A stretch of DNA of 64,000 nucleotides from Clostridiaceae bacterium Marseille-Q4145 (GCA_018223365.1 JAGTTP010000002.1:496001-560000); one strand, 5' to 3'; shown: positions 9,196 to 18,104, counted from the first letter of the stretch. A program made the numbers and translations. Notes: generated from the sequence alone by a model not told the origin.

Positions 9196-9224
9196 ATTAT
9201 AGACAACAGCAGCCGAACTGTCAA
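9196..9224 (-). promoter_or_regulatory. Consensus sigma-A promoter for the cobalamin riboswitch RNA
   Basis: On the minus strand TTGACA (9219-9224), a 17-bp spacer and TATAAT (9196-9201): a perfect consensus promoter whose start would fall about 15-20 nt before the aptamer P1 stem. Confidence 0.85.
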
Positions 9225-9291
9225 GAGTTTTGGGATAATTTTCCCCAATTTTCTTTTTCAGTCCGGCTGTTTTATTGGCAATTATTACCTC

Positions 9292-10656
9292 TTAGTTCTT
9301 AAAGCTGTGAATCGGAGCCGGAATTCTTCCGGTTCTTTCTACAAATGCGTCACAGGAGAAATTATTTACCGGCATGATCGGTGCATAGCCAAGCAATCCA
9401 CCAAACTCTACCATCTCACCTACGCCTTTTCCGATAACCGGAATCAGACGAACTGCCGTTGTCTTCTGGTTAACCATACCGATTGCCATCTCATCAGCAA
9501 TAATACCAGAAATGGTAGTTGCTTTTGTATCACCCGGAATGGCAATCATATCAAGACCTACGGAGCAGACACAGGTCATAGCTTCCAGTTTTTCCAACGT
9601 AAGTGCTCCCGCCTGTACTGCATCGATCATTCCCTGATCTTCACTGACCGGAATAAATGCACCGCTTAAGCCGCCTACATAAGAAGATGCCATAACGCCG
9701 CCCTTCTTCACCTGGTCATTTAAAAGAGCCAGGGCTGCAGTGGTACCCGGTGCTCCTGCATGCTCCAGACCAATCTCCTCCAGAATCTCAGCGACGCTGT
9801 CTCCAATGGCCGGAGTCGGTGCCAGAGAAAGGTCGATAATACCGAATGGAATTCCCATTCTTCTGGATGCTTCCTGAGCTACCAGCTGACCGACACGGGT
9901 AATCTTAAATGCGGTTTTCTTAATCGTCTCACAGAGCACCTCGAAATTTTCTCCACGAACCTGGGAAAGGGCCTTCTTTACAACACCAGGGCCGCTGACA
10001 CCCACATTGATGACGGCATTTCCCTCCGTCACTCCATGGAAAGCACCTGCCATGAACGGGTTATCATCTGGTGCATTGCAGAAAATAACCAGCTTTGCAC
10101 AGCCAAGAGAATCATTCTCCTTCGTCATCTCCGCAGTTTCTTTTACGATTTCGCCCATCAGACGGACTGCATCCATATCAATACCGGTCTTGGTGGAACC
10201 CACATTGACAGAACTGCAGACACGTTCCGTCTCTGCCAGCGCCTTCGGGATAGCACGCATAAGAAGCTCATCACTCTTCGTCATTCCCTTGGAAACCAGT
10301 GCAGAAAATCCGCCCAGGAAGTTAACGCCTACCGTATGGGCTGCTTTATCCAGCACTTTTGCAATCTCCACATAATCATCCGGTGTCTTGCAGGCCGGTC
10401 CACCGACCAGAGCAATCGGAGTTACAGAAATACGTTTATTAACAATGGGAATTCCGTACTGCGCCTCGATAGATTTTCCAGTGGATACCAGATCTTTGGC
10501 CGTCGTGGTAATCTTCTCATAAATATTTTTCTTCAAAGTCTCAAGGTCGGAATCAATACAGTCCAGAAGGCTAATGCCCAGCGTAATGGTACGTACATCC
10601 AGATTCTCTTCCTCGATCATTTTATTGGTCTCAAGAACTTCTGTAATATTTATCAT
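9292..10656 (-). CDS. PFL family protein (DUF711)
   Basis: 454 aa. The family is recognised from the start MINITEVLETNKMIEEENLD and the internal GVSGPGVVKKAL and IIDLSLAPTPAIGDSVAEIL segments. It belongs to the DUF711/UPF0210 group, distantly related in fold to glycyl-radical enzymes but without a proven activity. In Firmicutes it almost always follows a small ACT-domain gene, as here (17 bp apart), suggesting an amino-acid-sensing role for the pair. Confidence 0.88.
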   Translation of the reverse strand: MINITEVLETNKMIEEENLDVRTITLGISLLDCIDSDLETLKKNIYEKITTTAKDLVSTGKSIEAQYGIPIVNKRISVTPIALVGGPACKTPDDYVEIAKVLDKAAHTVGVNFLGGFSALVSKGMTKSDELLMRAIPKALAETERVCSSVNVGSTKTGIDMDAVRLMGEIVKETAEMTKENDSLGCAKLVIFCNAPDDNPFMAGAFHGVTEGNAVINVGVSGPGVVKKALSQVRGENFEVLCETIKKTAFKITRVGQLVAQEASRRMGIPFGIIDLSLAPTPAIGDSVAEILEEIGLEHAGAPGTTAALALLNDQVKKGGVMASSYVGGLSGAFIPVSEDQGMIDAVQAGALTLEKLEAMTCVCSVGLDMIAIPGDTKATTISGIIADEMAIGMVNQKTTAVRLIPVIGKGVGEMVEFGGLLGYAPIMPVNNFSCDAFVERTGRIPAPIHSFKN

Positions 10657-10673
10657 AGTCTTCTTATCTCTCC

Positions 10674-10946
10674 TTAGATACGATGCATCATGTTAAAGAT
10701 ATCTTCATGCTGACAGCGGATCACTACTCCGATCTCCTGTCCCAGTGCACCGAGATCACTGGAAAGCTCTGTCACATCTCCTGCCTGTGCAGCGTCCACA
10801 ATCATCATCATATTAAAATAACCGTCAACGATGGTCTGGGAAATGTCCAGAATGTTTACCTGATGTTCTGCGAGATACGTGCAGACTTTTGCAATAATGC
10901 CTACCGTATCGTGTCCTACTACCGTGATGATAAATTTGTTTTTCAT
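10674..10946 (-). CDS. ACT domain-containing protein
   Basis: 90 aa from the ATG at 10946, which has GGAGAA at normal spacing; the longer frame upstream is not used. FIITVVGHDTVGIIAKVCTYL followed by VNILDISQTIVDGYF is a single ACT domain of the GcvR-like UPF0237 type. It is a small ligand-binding protein, probably acting with the PFL family protein encoded immediately downstream. Confidence 0.9.
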   Translation of the reverse strand: MKNKFIITVVGHDTVGIIAKVCTYLAEHQVNILDISQTIVDGYFNMMMIVDAAQAGDVTELSSDLGALGQEIGVVIRCQHEDIFNMMHRI

Positions 10947-10965
10947 AGGTTCTCCTCCATATTGG

Positions 10966-11763
10966 TTAGAAATTACATACTCCGGAGCATTGCTCCCGGC
11001 TTGCCACCTGAATGTCAAAATCTCCGGATTTATAATCCACCGGATTCAGCTCAATTTCCAGACGTACCGTCTCATAAGCCAGCTCCGCGTAGTTATTTTC
11101 CTTGCTCAGATGTCCGAGGTAAATCTTCTTAATATTATCATGCAGAATCCTGCAAAGAAGCTGTCCGGCACTCTCGTTGGACAGATGTCCCCTGTCTCCT
11201 AAAATCCTCTGTTTTAAAGGATAAGGATAAGGCCCTACCTGAAGCATCTGAATATCGTGGTTCGCCTCCAGAAGCACTGTATCCAGCCCCTTAAGATGTT
11301 CCACAATATAATCGTTATAGACCCCCATGTCCGTGGCTACCGCCGTACTCTTCTCTCCGCACTCAAACCGATAAGCCACCGGTTCCGCCGCATCATGAGA
11401 AATAGCAAATGGTTCCACCTTCATATCCCCTATGAAAAAATCTTCATCAGCATGCACCACATGGTACAGTCCTTCGTCTATGGTTCCAAGACTGCTCATA
11501 GACTTCATCTGACGGATCGTGCCTTCCGTTGCATAGATCGGCACACCATATCTTCTGGCCAGAACACCCACTCCCTTAATATGATCTGAATGCTCATGGG
11601 TAATCAAAAGCCCCTGAATGTCGCTTCCTTCCAGCTCCAGTTCCTTTAAACCCGCTTCGACCCGTTTCGCGCTGATGCCCGCATCCACCAGCAGATGGGT
11701 ATTGTCACTTCCTGTATAAATACAGTTTCCGCTGCTTCCGCTGGCAATACTGCATAATCTCAT
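10966..11763 (-). CDS. MBL-fold metallo-hydrolase, YycJ/WalJ type
   Basis: 265 aa. It starts LCSIASGSSGNCIYTGSDNT, typical of YycJ-like proteins, and has the metal motif LLITHEHSDHIKGV and a later GHLSNESAG segment. In Bacillus and Streptococcus the homologue is encoded with the WalRK system and has 5'-3' exonuclease activity linked to DNA repair. Here it instead follows coaE and polA on the same strand with 2-bp and 3-bp gaps, so this looks like one operon: zinc-finger protein, polA, coaE, walJ-like. Confidence 0.85.
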   Translation of the reverse strand: MRLCSIASGSSGNCIYTGSDNTHLLVDAGISAKRVEAGLKELELEGSDIQGLLITHEHSDHIKGVGVLARRYGVPIYATEGTIRQMKSMSSLGTIDEGLYHVVHADEDFFIGDMKVEPFAISHDAAEPVAYRFECGEKSTAVATDMGVYNDYIVEHLKGLDTVLLEANHDIQMLQVGPYPYPLKQRILGDRGHLSNESAGQLLCRILHDNIKKIYLGHLSKENNYAELAYETVRLEIELNPVDYKSGDFDIQVASREQCSGVCNF

Positions 11764-12351
11764 CTATTCCTTCATCCTTCTGTCTATCTGTCGAAATGTC
11801 TCTTCCTCACTGCCGTTATTATCAATCATAAACAGACAGCGCTTCTGAAATTCTTCATGTGTTTTCTGGCTGCGGAAGATCTGATCTATCCTCTCGTCGC
11901 TGTAACCGCGGCTTTCCTTCAGTCTTTGACGCCGAATTTTTTCATCTGTATAAATATACCATGTTTCATCACAGAATGCATCATAATTTTCTTCCAGAAA
12001 TAAAGCAGCTTCTACCACAACATATGACAAATGCGATAATTCCGCCTCTTCCAGCCGCCGCAGAATTTCCTGCCGCACTGCCGGATGGATGATCCGGTTC
12101 AGAATCATACGTTTCTTCTCATCCGCAAATACGATGGCTCCCAATGCTTTCCGGTCAATGGTTTTGTCTTCACTTACTATTTCCTGACCAAACGCCTTTA
12201 CTACCTGCTCATAAGCTTCATGACCTGGTTCCATCACTTCATGACCTACCAGATCCGCCAGGATAAGCTTCGCTCCGTAACGTTTTTCCAGATAGTTCAG
12301 CACCGTACTCTTTCCGGCTCCCACACCGCCGGTTACTCCGATAATTTTCAT
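11764..12351 (-). CDS. coaE: Dephospho-CoA kinase
   Basis: 195 aa. The P-loop IGVTGGVGAGKSTVLNYL is at the N-terminus, with FRSQKTHEEF near the C-terminus. CoaE phosphorylates the 3' hydroxyl of dephospho-CoA, the last step of CoA synthesis. The gene directly follows polA, a common arrangement in Firmicutes. Confidence 0.94.
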   Translation of the reverse strand: MKIIGVTGGVGAGKSTVLNYLEKRYGAKLILADLVGHEVMEPGHEAYEQVVKAFGQEIVSEDKTIDRKALGAIVFADEKKRMILNRIIHPAVRQEILRRLEEAELSHLSYVVVEAALFLEENYDAFCDETWYIYTDEKIRRQRLKESRGYSDERIDQIFRSQKTHEEFQKRCLFMIDNNGSEEETFRQIDRRMKE

Positions 12352-12354
12352 CTG

Positions 12355-14883
12355 CTATTTCGCCTCATACCAGTTTTTTCCTCTGTGGAGATCGATTTCC
12401 AGCGGAACCCGCAAAGACGCTGCCTGCTGCATCTCCTCCCGCAAAATTTCTTCTACCCGGTCTGCTTCAGAAAGCTTTGCCTCCACCAGTAATTCATCGT
12501 GCACCTGGAGAATCAGCCTTGATTTCATTTTCTCTTCCTGTAACCGGTCATGCACCCGGTTCATGGCAATCTTGATAATGTCCGCTGCCGTTCCTTGAAT
12601 GGGGGAATTCATGGCCACGCGTTCTCCAAAGGATCGCTGCATAAAGTTAGAAGATTTCAATTCCGGAACCGGTCTTCTCCTGCCGTACATGGTAGTCACA
12701 TAGCCTTCCTCTTTGGCATGCTCTACCAGTCCATCCAGATAAGACTTGATTCCCGGATAGGTTTCAAAATATCGTTCAATATATTCTTTGGCTTCTTTAG
12801 TGGAAATGCTCAGATCCTGAGACAGTCCAAAAGAACTGATTCCATATACAATACCAAAATTAACTGCTTTCGCATTTCTACGCTGCTGCGGTGTCACCTC
12901 ATCAATAGGCACATGAAATACCTGAGAAGCAGTCAAACGATGAATATCCTCTGCCTGCTGATAAGCCTCAATCAGTTTCTCATCCCCGGACATATGAGCC
13001 AGCACCCGAAGTTCAATCTGGGAATAATCCGCATCCAGGAAAACACATTCCTCCGCCGGGATAAAAACCTTTCGGATCAGCCGTCCAAGCTCCATACGTA
13101 CCGGAATATTCTGAAGGTTCGGCTCCGTACTGCTGATCCTTCCGGTGGCTGTAATGGTCTGGTTAAATTTACTGTGGATTCTTCCATCCTTCGCAATACA
13201 GCCAGCCAGTCCGTCCGCATAAGTAGATTTTAATTTGGTCAGCTGACGGTATTCCAGAATATCCCTCACTATAGGCTGATCGCCTGCCAGCTTTTCTAGG
13301 ATATCCGCTGATGTGGAATAGCCGGTCTTGGTCTTCTTACCACCCTTCATCCCCATCTTTTCAAACAAAATCACGCCCAGCTGTTTGGGAGAATTTATAT
13401 TAAATACCTCACCGGCTGCCTCATGAATCTTTTTCTCCAGCTCCTCAATCCGGCCAACCAGCGCTTCCCCATATTCCCGGAGTTCTTCACCATTCACCCT
13501 GATACCCGCCTGCTCCATGTCATACAGGGTAAATACCAACGGCATCTCGATCTCATCGAACAGCTTTCTCATATCCATCTCGTCCAGTTTTTTCAGAAGC
13601 TCCGGCATCTTTTTAAAAGTAGTGAGTGCCGCATACGGTTTTTTCAGATCTTCATGCTCATAGCTGCTCATGAGCGGATTGATAAGATAAGCCGCAATCT
13701 CAATATCAAACAAATGTTCCCGGCAAACCGGATGGACAAAAGCTAATAATTTTTTCACATCTGAAGCCCCACAGAGCGGTACTTCCTCGATGATTTCTGT
13801 CAGCTTCTCCAGAAGATATTGTTCCGTCAGAAATCCTTCCTCGGAGACACAGAACACTTCCTGCTCTGAATCTGTCAAAGATACATGCAGTCCATCTTCA
13901 TGATACATTTCAAAGGCAATCTGTTTCTGCTTTTTCAGTCGTGAAAACAGATTTTCCGCTTCGGCAAGATCGGTAATCATCGTCACTTCCGGTTCTGCCG
14001 GCTTGCCTGCTTCTGCCTGCTCAAACCGTCCCAGCAGCTTCTTAAAATTCAGTTTTCTGCACCATTCATAGGCCTCCGGCGTATAGAGGTTTGTAAGTCT
14101 GGCATCCTCAAAAGAAAGAGTAAGAGGTGCTTCCAGGCAGATGGTAGCCAGTTCTTTACTCATCCTGGCCATATCGTAATGGTTTTTCAGCGCTTCCTTT
14201 GCACGGTTTGGCTTAATCTCCTCTACATGGTCATAGGCATTTTCAATCGTGCCGTAAGCGACGATCAGATTGGTTGCTGTCTTCTCTCCAATACCCGGTA
14301 CCCCCGGAATATTATCAGAAGCATCTCCCATAAGTGCTTTTAACTCGATAATCTGGGGCGGTGTTACCTGATAGGCATCCTTTACATCCTGGGCATGATA
14401 ATTTTCGATTTCCGTGACACCCCTCTTTGTTTTCGGCATCCGGATCATAATTTTCTCTGTAGCCAGCTGCAGAAGATCCCTGTCTCCGGATACAATGACT
14501 GCATCCATGCCTGCCTCTTCGCTTTTTTTTGCTGCTGTTCCCAAAAGATCGTCCGCCTCATAACCTTCCATCATAAGCAGTGGGATACCCATGGCTGCAA
14601 GCAGTTCTTTTAATACCGGCACCTGCTCGCGCAGCTCCTCCGGCATAGGTTTTCTCGTTCCCTTATAAGCATCATACATTTTATGCCGAAACGTCGGTGC
14701 CTTCAGGTCAAAAGCCACCGCCAGATATTCCGGCTTTTCCTCGTCCAGAATCCGAAACATAATATTCAGAAATCCGTAGATTCCATTGGTATGAAGTCCC
14801 TCCGCATTGGTCAGATCCGGGACACCATAAAAGGCACGGTTGATAATACTGTGCCCATCAATCAAAACTATTTTTTCACTCAT
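12355..14883 (-). CDS. polA: DNA polymerase I
   Basis: 842 aa from the ATG at 14883, preceded by GAGGTGG; the GTG 12 bp upstream is less likely. Residues 1-290 form the 5'-3' exonuclease (VLIDGHSIINRAFYG, YEADDLLGT, GDASDNIPGVPGIGEKTA). The middle 3'-5' exonuclease domain reads QIAFEMYHEDG where an active domain has an acidic metal ligand, so proofreading is probably lost, as in Bacillus Pol I. The polymerase domain has DADYSQIELRVLAH, RRNAKAVNFGIVYGIS and QVHDELLVE. Its start overlaps the stop of the upstream zinc-finger gene by 1 bp. Confidence 0.95.
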   Translation of the reverse strand: MSEKIVLIDGHSIINRAFYGVPDLTNAEGLHTNGIYGFLNIMFRILDEEKPEYLAVAFDLKAPTFRHKMYDAYKGTRKPMPEELREQVPVLKELLAAMGIPLLMMEGYEADDLLGTAAKKSEEAGMDAVIVSGDRDLLQLATEKIMIRMPKTKRGVTEIENYHAQDVKDAYQVTPPQIIELKALMGDASDNIPGVPGIGEKTATNLIVAYGTIENAYDHVEEIKPNRAKEALKNHYDMARMSKELATICLEAPLTLSFEDARLTNLYTPEAYEWCRKLNFKKLLGRFEQAEAGKPAEPEVTMITDLAEAENLFSRLKKQKQIAFEMYHEDGLHVSLTDSEQEVFCVSEEGFLTEQYLLEKLTEIIEEVPLCGASDVKKLLAFVHPVCREHLFDIEIAAYLINPLMSSYEHEDLKKPYAALTTFKKMPELLKKLDEMDMRKLFDEIEMPLVFTLYDMEQAGIRVNGEELREYGEALVGRIEELEKKIHEAAGEVFNINSPKQLGVILFEKMGMKGGKKTKTGYSTSADILEKLAGDQPIVRDILEYRQLTKLKSTYADGLAGCIAKDGRIHSKFNQTITATGRISSTEPNLQNIPVRMELGRLIRKVFIPAEECVFLDADYSQIELRVLAHMSGDEKLIEAYQQAEDIHRLTASQVFHVPIDEVTPQQRRNAKAVNFGIVYGISSFGLSQDLSISTKEAKEYIERYFETYPGIKSYLDGLVEHAKEEGYVTTMYGRRRPVPELKSSNFMQRSFGERVAMNSPIQGTAADIIKIAMNRVHDRLQEEKMKSRLILQVHDELLVEAKLSEADRVEEILREEMQQAASLRVPLEIDLHRGKNWYEAK

Positions 14884-15206
14884 CAGATGAGCCACCTCAC
14901 GATCATATAGAATAACGCTCCAGTTGCAGCTAAACGCATCAAAAGCACATACAAATATAGAAAATGTTCATCCCGTACATCCTCTTCGGAATTTTCCAGG
15001 GAATCATTTACCAGCGTCCGGTAATTCACCGTCTCCTCCGCACCATCCAGCTGTCGGATGCCGGCAAAAACCGTGGCATACACTTCCAATTCTTCATAAC
15101 ATTCCGGACAATGCCGAATGTGTTTCACAAATTCTCCCTCTTCCTGCTCGTCCAGTTCCCCATTAATATAAGGAACCAACAGCCGTTGTGCCTGCTTACA
15201 GTTCAT
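14883..15206 (-). CDS. Zinc-finger (zf-HC2) anti-sigma-like membrane protein
   Basis: 107 aa from the ATG at 15206. The N-terminal motif MNCKQAQRLLVPYINGELDE...HIRHCPECYEEL has the C...HxxxCxxC arrangement of ZAS/zf-HC2 anti-sigma factors. A hydrophobic segment near the C-terminus (LYLYVLLMRLAATGALFYMIV) would anchor it in the membrane. No sigma factor is adjacent, so anti-sigma activity is unproven. It is translationally coupled to polA. Confidence 0.75.
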   Translation of the reverse strand: MNCKQAQRLLVPYINGELDEQEEGEFVKHIRHCPECYEELEVYATVFAGIRQLDGAEETVNYRTLVNDSLENSEEDVRDEHFLYLYVLLMRLAATGALFYMIVRWLI

Positions 15207-15281
15207 CCTTCCCGCTCCTGTCTTCACTCATACACATGTATTTCTATTATATCTAATCAAATATGGGAATGCAAGTTGAAC

Positions 15282-15319
15282 AAAAAAAGCTCCATACCGT
15301 CTGGTATGAAGCCTTTTTT
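15282..15319 (-). terminator. Terminator after tRNA-Leu
   Basis: The ATACC/GGTAT stem with outer AGCT/AAGC pairing is flanked by A7 on the left and T6 on the right of the plus strand. Read on the minus strand the stem is followed by T7, immediately downstream of the tRNA-Leu 3' end. Confidence 0.75.
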
Positions 15320-15323
15320 CCTA

Positions 15324-15406
15324 TGCAGGAGATGGGACTTGAACCCACACGAAGTCACCCTCGTCAGATTTTGAGTCTGATGCGTCTGCCATTCCGCCAC
15401 TCCTGC
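15324..15406 (-). tRNA. tRNA-Leu (anticodon CAA)
   Basis: 83-nt cloverleaf on the minus strand. The acceptor stem GCAGGAG pairs with CTCCTGC plus a discriminator A. The anticodon stem TCAGA/TCTGA encloses loop CTCAAAA, giving anticodon CAA. A long variable arm is present and the T arm contains GGTTCAAGTCC. CCA is not encoded. Confidence 0.95.
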
Positions 15407-15455
15407 GCATCCAACTCAGTTATCATACCACAAGTCCTCCCAAAGTGCAAGAAAA

Positions 15456-16742
15456 TTATTTTACAAGCTCTTTCAGTTTTTTCCCAATTTCAAAGCAGTC
15501 AAAGGTTGCGAAGTAATCATTCAGTGTCTCTGCTCTTCGAATCAACTGTACGGAGCCATCCTCTTTCAAAAGTAGTTCTGCAGAACGCAGTTTACCATTA
15601 TAGTTATATCCCATAGAATGTCCATGTGCACCTGCATCATGAATAAACAGATAATCACCTTTATCAATTCTCGGAAGTTTACGGTCTACAGCAAATTTAT
15701 CACAATTCTCACAGAGAGATCCGGTTACGTCGTAAACATGATCGCAAGGTGCATTCTCTTTACCAAGAACAGTAATGTGATGATATGCACCATAAATAGC
15801 CGGACGCATCAGATTTGCTGCGCAGGCATCCACACCAATATACTCTTTATGCGTATGTTTCTCATGAATAGCCTGAGTTACCAGTCCACCATATGGTCCC
15901 ATCATGTATCTTCCCAGCTCTGTGCACAGGGATACATCACCCATACCAGCCGGTACCAGCACCTCTTCGTATACTTTACGCACTCCTTCGCCAATGACCA
16001 TAATATCATTCGGTTCCTGATCCGGCTGATACGGGATACCGATTCCACCGGACAGATTAATGAATGTAATATGTGCACCCGTCTCTTTTTTCAGACGTAC
16101 AGCCAGTTCAAATAATACTTTTGCGAGCATTGGATAATACTCGTTAGTTACGGTATTACTTGCCAGGAATGCATGAATTCCAAAGTTCTCAACACCTTTT
16201 GATTTCATGATCTTGAAAGCTTCGACCATCTGTTCCTCTGTCATGCCATATTTGGCATCACCAGGGTTGTCCATGATACCATTGCTCATTTTAAAATATC
16301 CGCCCGGATTATAACGACAGCTCATGGTTTTCGGTAAATAACCAACGGATTTTTCCACAGCTTCAATATGGGTAATATCATCTAGGTTAATAATTCCACC
16401 CAGTTTTTCACAGTACGCGAACTCCTCCAGTGGAGTATCATTGGAAGAGAACATGATATCATGTCCGATAATGCCTACTGCCTCAGACAAAACCAGTTCT
16501 GCCTGGGAAGAGCAGTCACTTCCGCAGCCATACTCATTTAAAATCTGCATCAGGAATGGATTCGGCGTTGCCTTCACTGCAAAATATTCTTTATATCCCG
16601 GATTCCAGGAAAATGCTTCGTAAAGACGTTTCACATTTTCGCGGATTCCCTTTTCATCATAAATATGGAACGGTGTCGGATAAATCTTTGCAATACCTTC
16701 GATTTGATCCTTGGTAACAAATGGTACTTTCTTCATCTGCAT
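15456..16742 (-). CDS. lysA: Diaminopimelate decarboxylase
   Basis: About 428 aa from the ATG at 16742, or 426 aa from 16736 (MKKVPF). GAGGAG is 4 and 10 nt away respectively, so either is possible. It is a fold-type III PLP decarboxylase. The PLP lysine lies in EYFAVKATPNPFL, the glycine-rich phosphate loop in NLSGGIGIPY, and the active-site cysteine region in DVTGSLCENCDKFA, with GAHGHSMGYNYNGK near the end. It makes lysine from meso-diaminopimelate. It is monocistronic between two tRNA genes. Confidence 0.9.
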   Translation of the reverse strand: MQMKKVPFVTKDQIEGIAKIYPTPFHIYDEKGIRENVKRLYEAFSWNPGYKEYFAVKATPNPFLMQILNEYGCGSDCSSQAELVLSEAVGIIGHDIMFSSNDTPLEEFAYCEKLGGIINLDDITHIEAVEKSVGYLPKTMSCRYNPGGYFKMSNGIMDNPGDAKYGMTEEQMVEAFKIMKSKGVENFGIHAFLASNTVTNEYYPMLAKVLFELAVRLKKETGAHITFINLSGGIGIPYQPDQEPNDIMVIGEGVRKVYEEVLVPAGMGDVSLCTELGRYMMGPYGGLVTQAIHEKHTHKEYIGVDACAANLMRPAIYGAYHHITVLGKENAPCDHVYDVTGSLCENCDKFAVDRKLPRIDKGDYLFIHDAGAHGHSMGYNYNGKLRSAELLLKEDGSVQLIRRAETLNDYFATFDCFEIGKKLKELVK

Positions 16743-16806
16743 ATTACTCCTCATTATTGTATAGTTTGTTTGCGAACCAAGCAGAACACACATACTCATT
16801 CTGCTG

Positions 16807-16845
16807 AAAAAAAAGAGGAAGTCTGTTCACACAGCCTCCCTCTTC
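16807..16845 (-). terminator. Terminator after tRNA-Pro
   Basis: On the minus strand the stem GAGGGAGGCTGT / ACAGACTTCCTC (one mismatch region, GTGA loop) is followed by T8. It lies 31 bp beyond the tRNA-Pro 3' end. Confidence 0.75.
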
Positions 16846-16875
16846 GGATTGAGCCGCTTCAGGCAGCCCTGTTAA

Positions 16876-16950
16876 TCGGGGTAACAGGATTCGAACCTGC
16901 GACCTCACGGCCCCCAGCCGTGCGCTCTAGCCAAACTGAGCCATACCCCG
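16876..16950 (-). tRNA. tRNA-Pro (anticodon GGG)
   Basis: 75-nt cloverleaf on the minus strand. The acceptor CGGGGTA pairs with TACCCCG plus A. The anticodon stem CACGG/CCGTG encloses CTGGGGG, giving anticodon GGG. The T arm has GGTTCGAATCC. The prophage begins 66 bp upstream of its 5' end, so the tRNA 3' end is not the attachment site. Confidence 0.95.
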
Positions 16951-16961
16951 ACAACGGATTA

Positions 16962-16990
16962 ATTATACCGTATAGTTTTAAAAAATGCAA
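16962..16990 (-). promoter_or_regulatory. tRNA-Pro promoter
   Basis: On the minus strand TTGCAT (16985-16990), 17 bp, TATAAT (16962-16967). The prophage-flanking repeat starts only 11 bp upstream of the -35 box, so the insertion left this promoter intact. Confidence 0.8.
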
Positions 16991-17001
16991 CTATTATTTT
17001 T

Positions 17002-17016
17002 TTCTTCCCTTTACTC
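17002..17016. repeat. Left flanking direct repeat of the prophage (15 bp)
   Basis: TTCTTCCCTTTACTC is found again, in the same orientation, at 50051-50065. The bases on either side differ. It is either a target-site duplication or an attachment core. Confidence 0.85.
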
Positions 17017-17044
17017 TATATTTTGTCAATAGTTTTGCGACAAG
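17017..17044 (+). repeat. Left imperfect terminal inverted repeat
   Basis: The 28 bp next to the left direct repeat match the reverse complement of 50023-50050 at 17 of 28 positions, including the terminal 9-mer TGCGACAAG (17036-17044). The text TTGTCAATAGTTTTGCGACA looks like an IS30-family end, to my recollection. Confidence 0.65.
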
Positions 17045-17057
17045 TTTTTAAAAAATA

Positions 17058-18104
17058 TTATGCCGTGATTTTTTCCAACTCTTCTTTAAATAATTCTTCT
17101 GATGTTCTAAAGCCAAAAATACCCCGTGGGTATGTGTTTATCCAATTTTCTATAAATTCAATGTCCCTATCTTGCTTTTCGTCAAAATCTTCCCCTTTAG
17201 GGATATGGCGGCGTATTAGTTTGTTAGTGTTCTCGTTGGTCCCTCTCTCATAACTACTGTATGGGTGGCAGTAGAATAGATATGTGCGTTTCTCCCCTGG
17301 TGTCAATGCTGAACGCTCCATGCCCTTACAATCCGAAAACTCCACGCCATTATCTACCGTGATGCTTCTAAACACTTTAGAAAACATATCTCCCCATTTT
17401 CTTTCTAAACGGTCCAGGGCATCCACCACGCTTTCCGCCTTTTGGTCTTTCAGTTTAAATATAATCTCGTCCCTGGTCTTTCTCTCTGTTAATACAAGCA
17501 TACATGATTTTGTAACGCCTTGTTTGCCCTTTACGGTGTCCATTTCCCAATGTCCGAATGTTTCACGGGTTGTCACTTCATCCGGGCGGTTCTCTATGCT
17601 CTCCCCGGCCGTTGCTCTCTTCTGCACCTGGACTTTCTTATTTTTCTTTTTCTTCTTGCCCTTAACGGGTAAATGCTTGTTGGTAAGTTTAAGGAATATG
17701 CCGTTATCAATATAGCGGTATAGGGTTCTTACGCTTATAGTGGTACTAAATTCTATTCCGCTTGTGGCTACTGCTGCCAATGCTGCTTCCGGGCTATATT
17801 TATTTTCCACAATCTTATTTTCTATGTATTCCGCCAATTTAATATCATTACCTATTTTAATGTTTCTGCCTTTGCCCTGGGCGTTCCAATCATGGGTCTG
17901 CTGCCCCTTATCACTACTATAACGCACCTCTTCCGTATAGTCTGAATTTCTATGTACATACTCGCCCCGTTTCATTTCTCTGTAAATAGTGCTTCTGTGA
18001 ACGTGTAAATAATCCGCAACCTCTTGTACGGAATGACCTTTGTTAAGTAGTGTTTCCATTGATATTCTATCATTTTGGCTTAATTGTTTGTATTTTCTAC
18101 CCAT
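17058..18104 (-). CDS. IS30-family DDE transposase, candidate phage integration enzyme
   Basis: 348 aa. The N-terminal HTH (LSQNDRISMETLLNKGHSVQEVADYLHVHRSTIYREM, residues 8-44) is typical of IS30. The RNase H-like core has D189 (WEMDTVKG), D251 (ITVDNGVEF) and E286 (YERGTNENTN), the DDE triad. The start follows GGGGG. Its stop lies 14 bp inside the terminal repeat, and I find no separate IS-like inverted repeat on its other side near 18,105-18,186. The gene therefore seems to belong to the phage rather than to a small IS that hopped in. A GGGACAAC/GTTGTCCC hairpin sits in its leader. Confidence 0.85.
   Translation of the reverse strand: MGRKYKQLSQNDRISMETLLNKGHSVQEVADYLHVHRSTIYREMKRGEYVHRNSDYTEEVRYSSDKGQQTHDWNAQGKGRNIKIGNDIKLAEYIENKIVENKYSPEAALAAVATSGIEFSTTISVRTLYRYIDNGIFLKLTNKHLPVKGKKKKKNKKVQVQKRATAGESIENRPDEVTTRETFGHWEMDTVKGKQGVTKSCMLVLTERKTRDEIIFKLKDQKAESVVDALDRLERKWGDMFSKVFRSITVDNGVEFSDCKGMERSALTPGEKRTYLFYCHPYSSYERGTNENTNKLIRRHIPKGEDFDEKQDRDIEFIENWINTYPRGIFGFRTSEELFKEELEKITA

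Noticed and set aside
9063..9248. A 61-aa frame across the cobalamin riboswitch
   Set aside because: Overlaps conserved aptamer elements and has no ribosome site.
16876..16950. tRNA-Pro as the prophage attachment site
   Set aside because: The prophage lies upstream of the tRNA 5' end and promoter, and no tRNA sequence is duplicated at the right junction.
17058..18104. Transposase as an independent IS30 copy that inserted into the prophage
   Set aside because: No matching inverted repeat was seen beyond its 5' side, while the repeat on its 3' side matches the far end of the phage instead. Not fully excluded.
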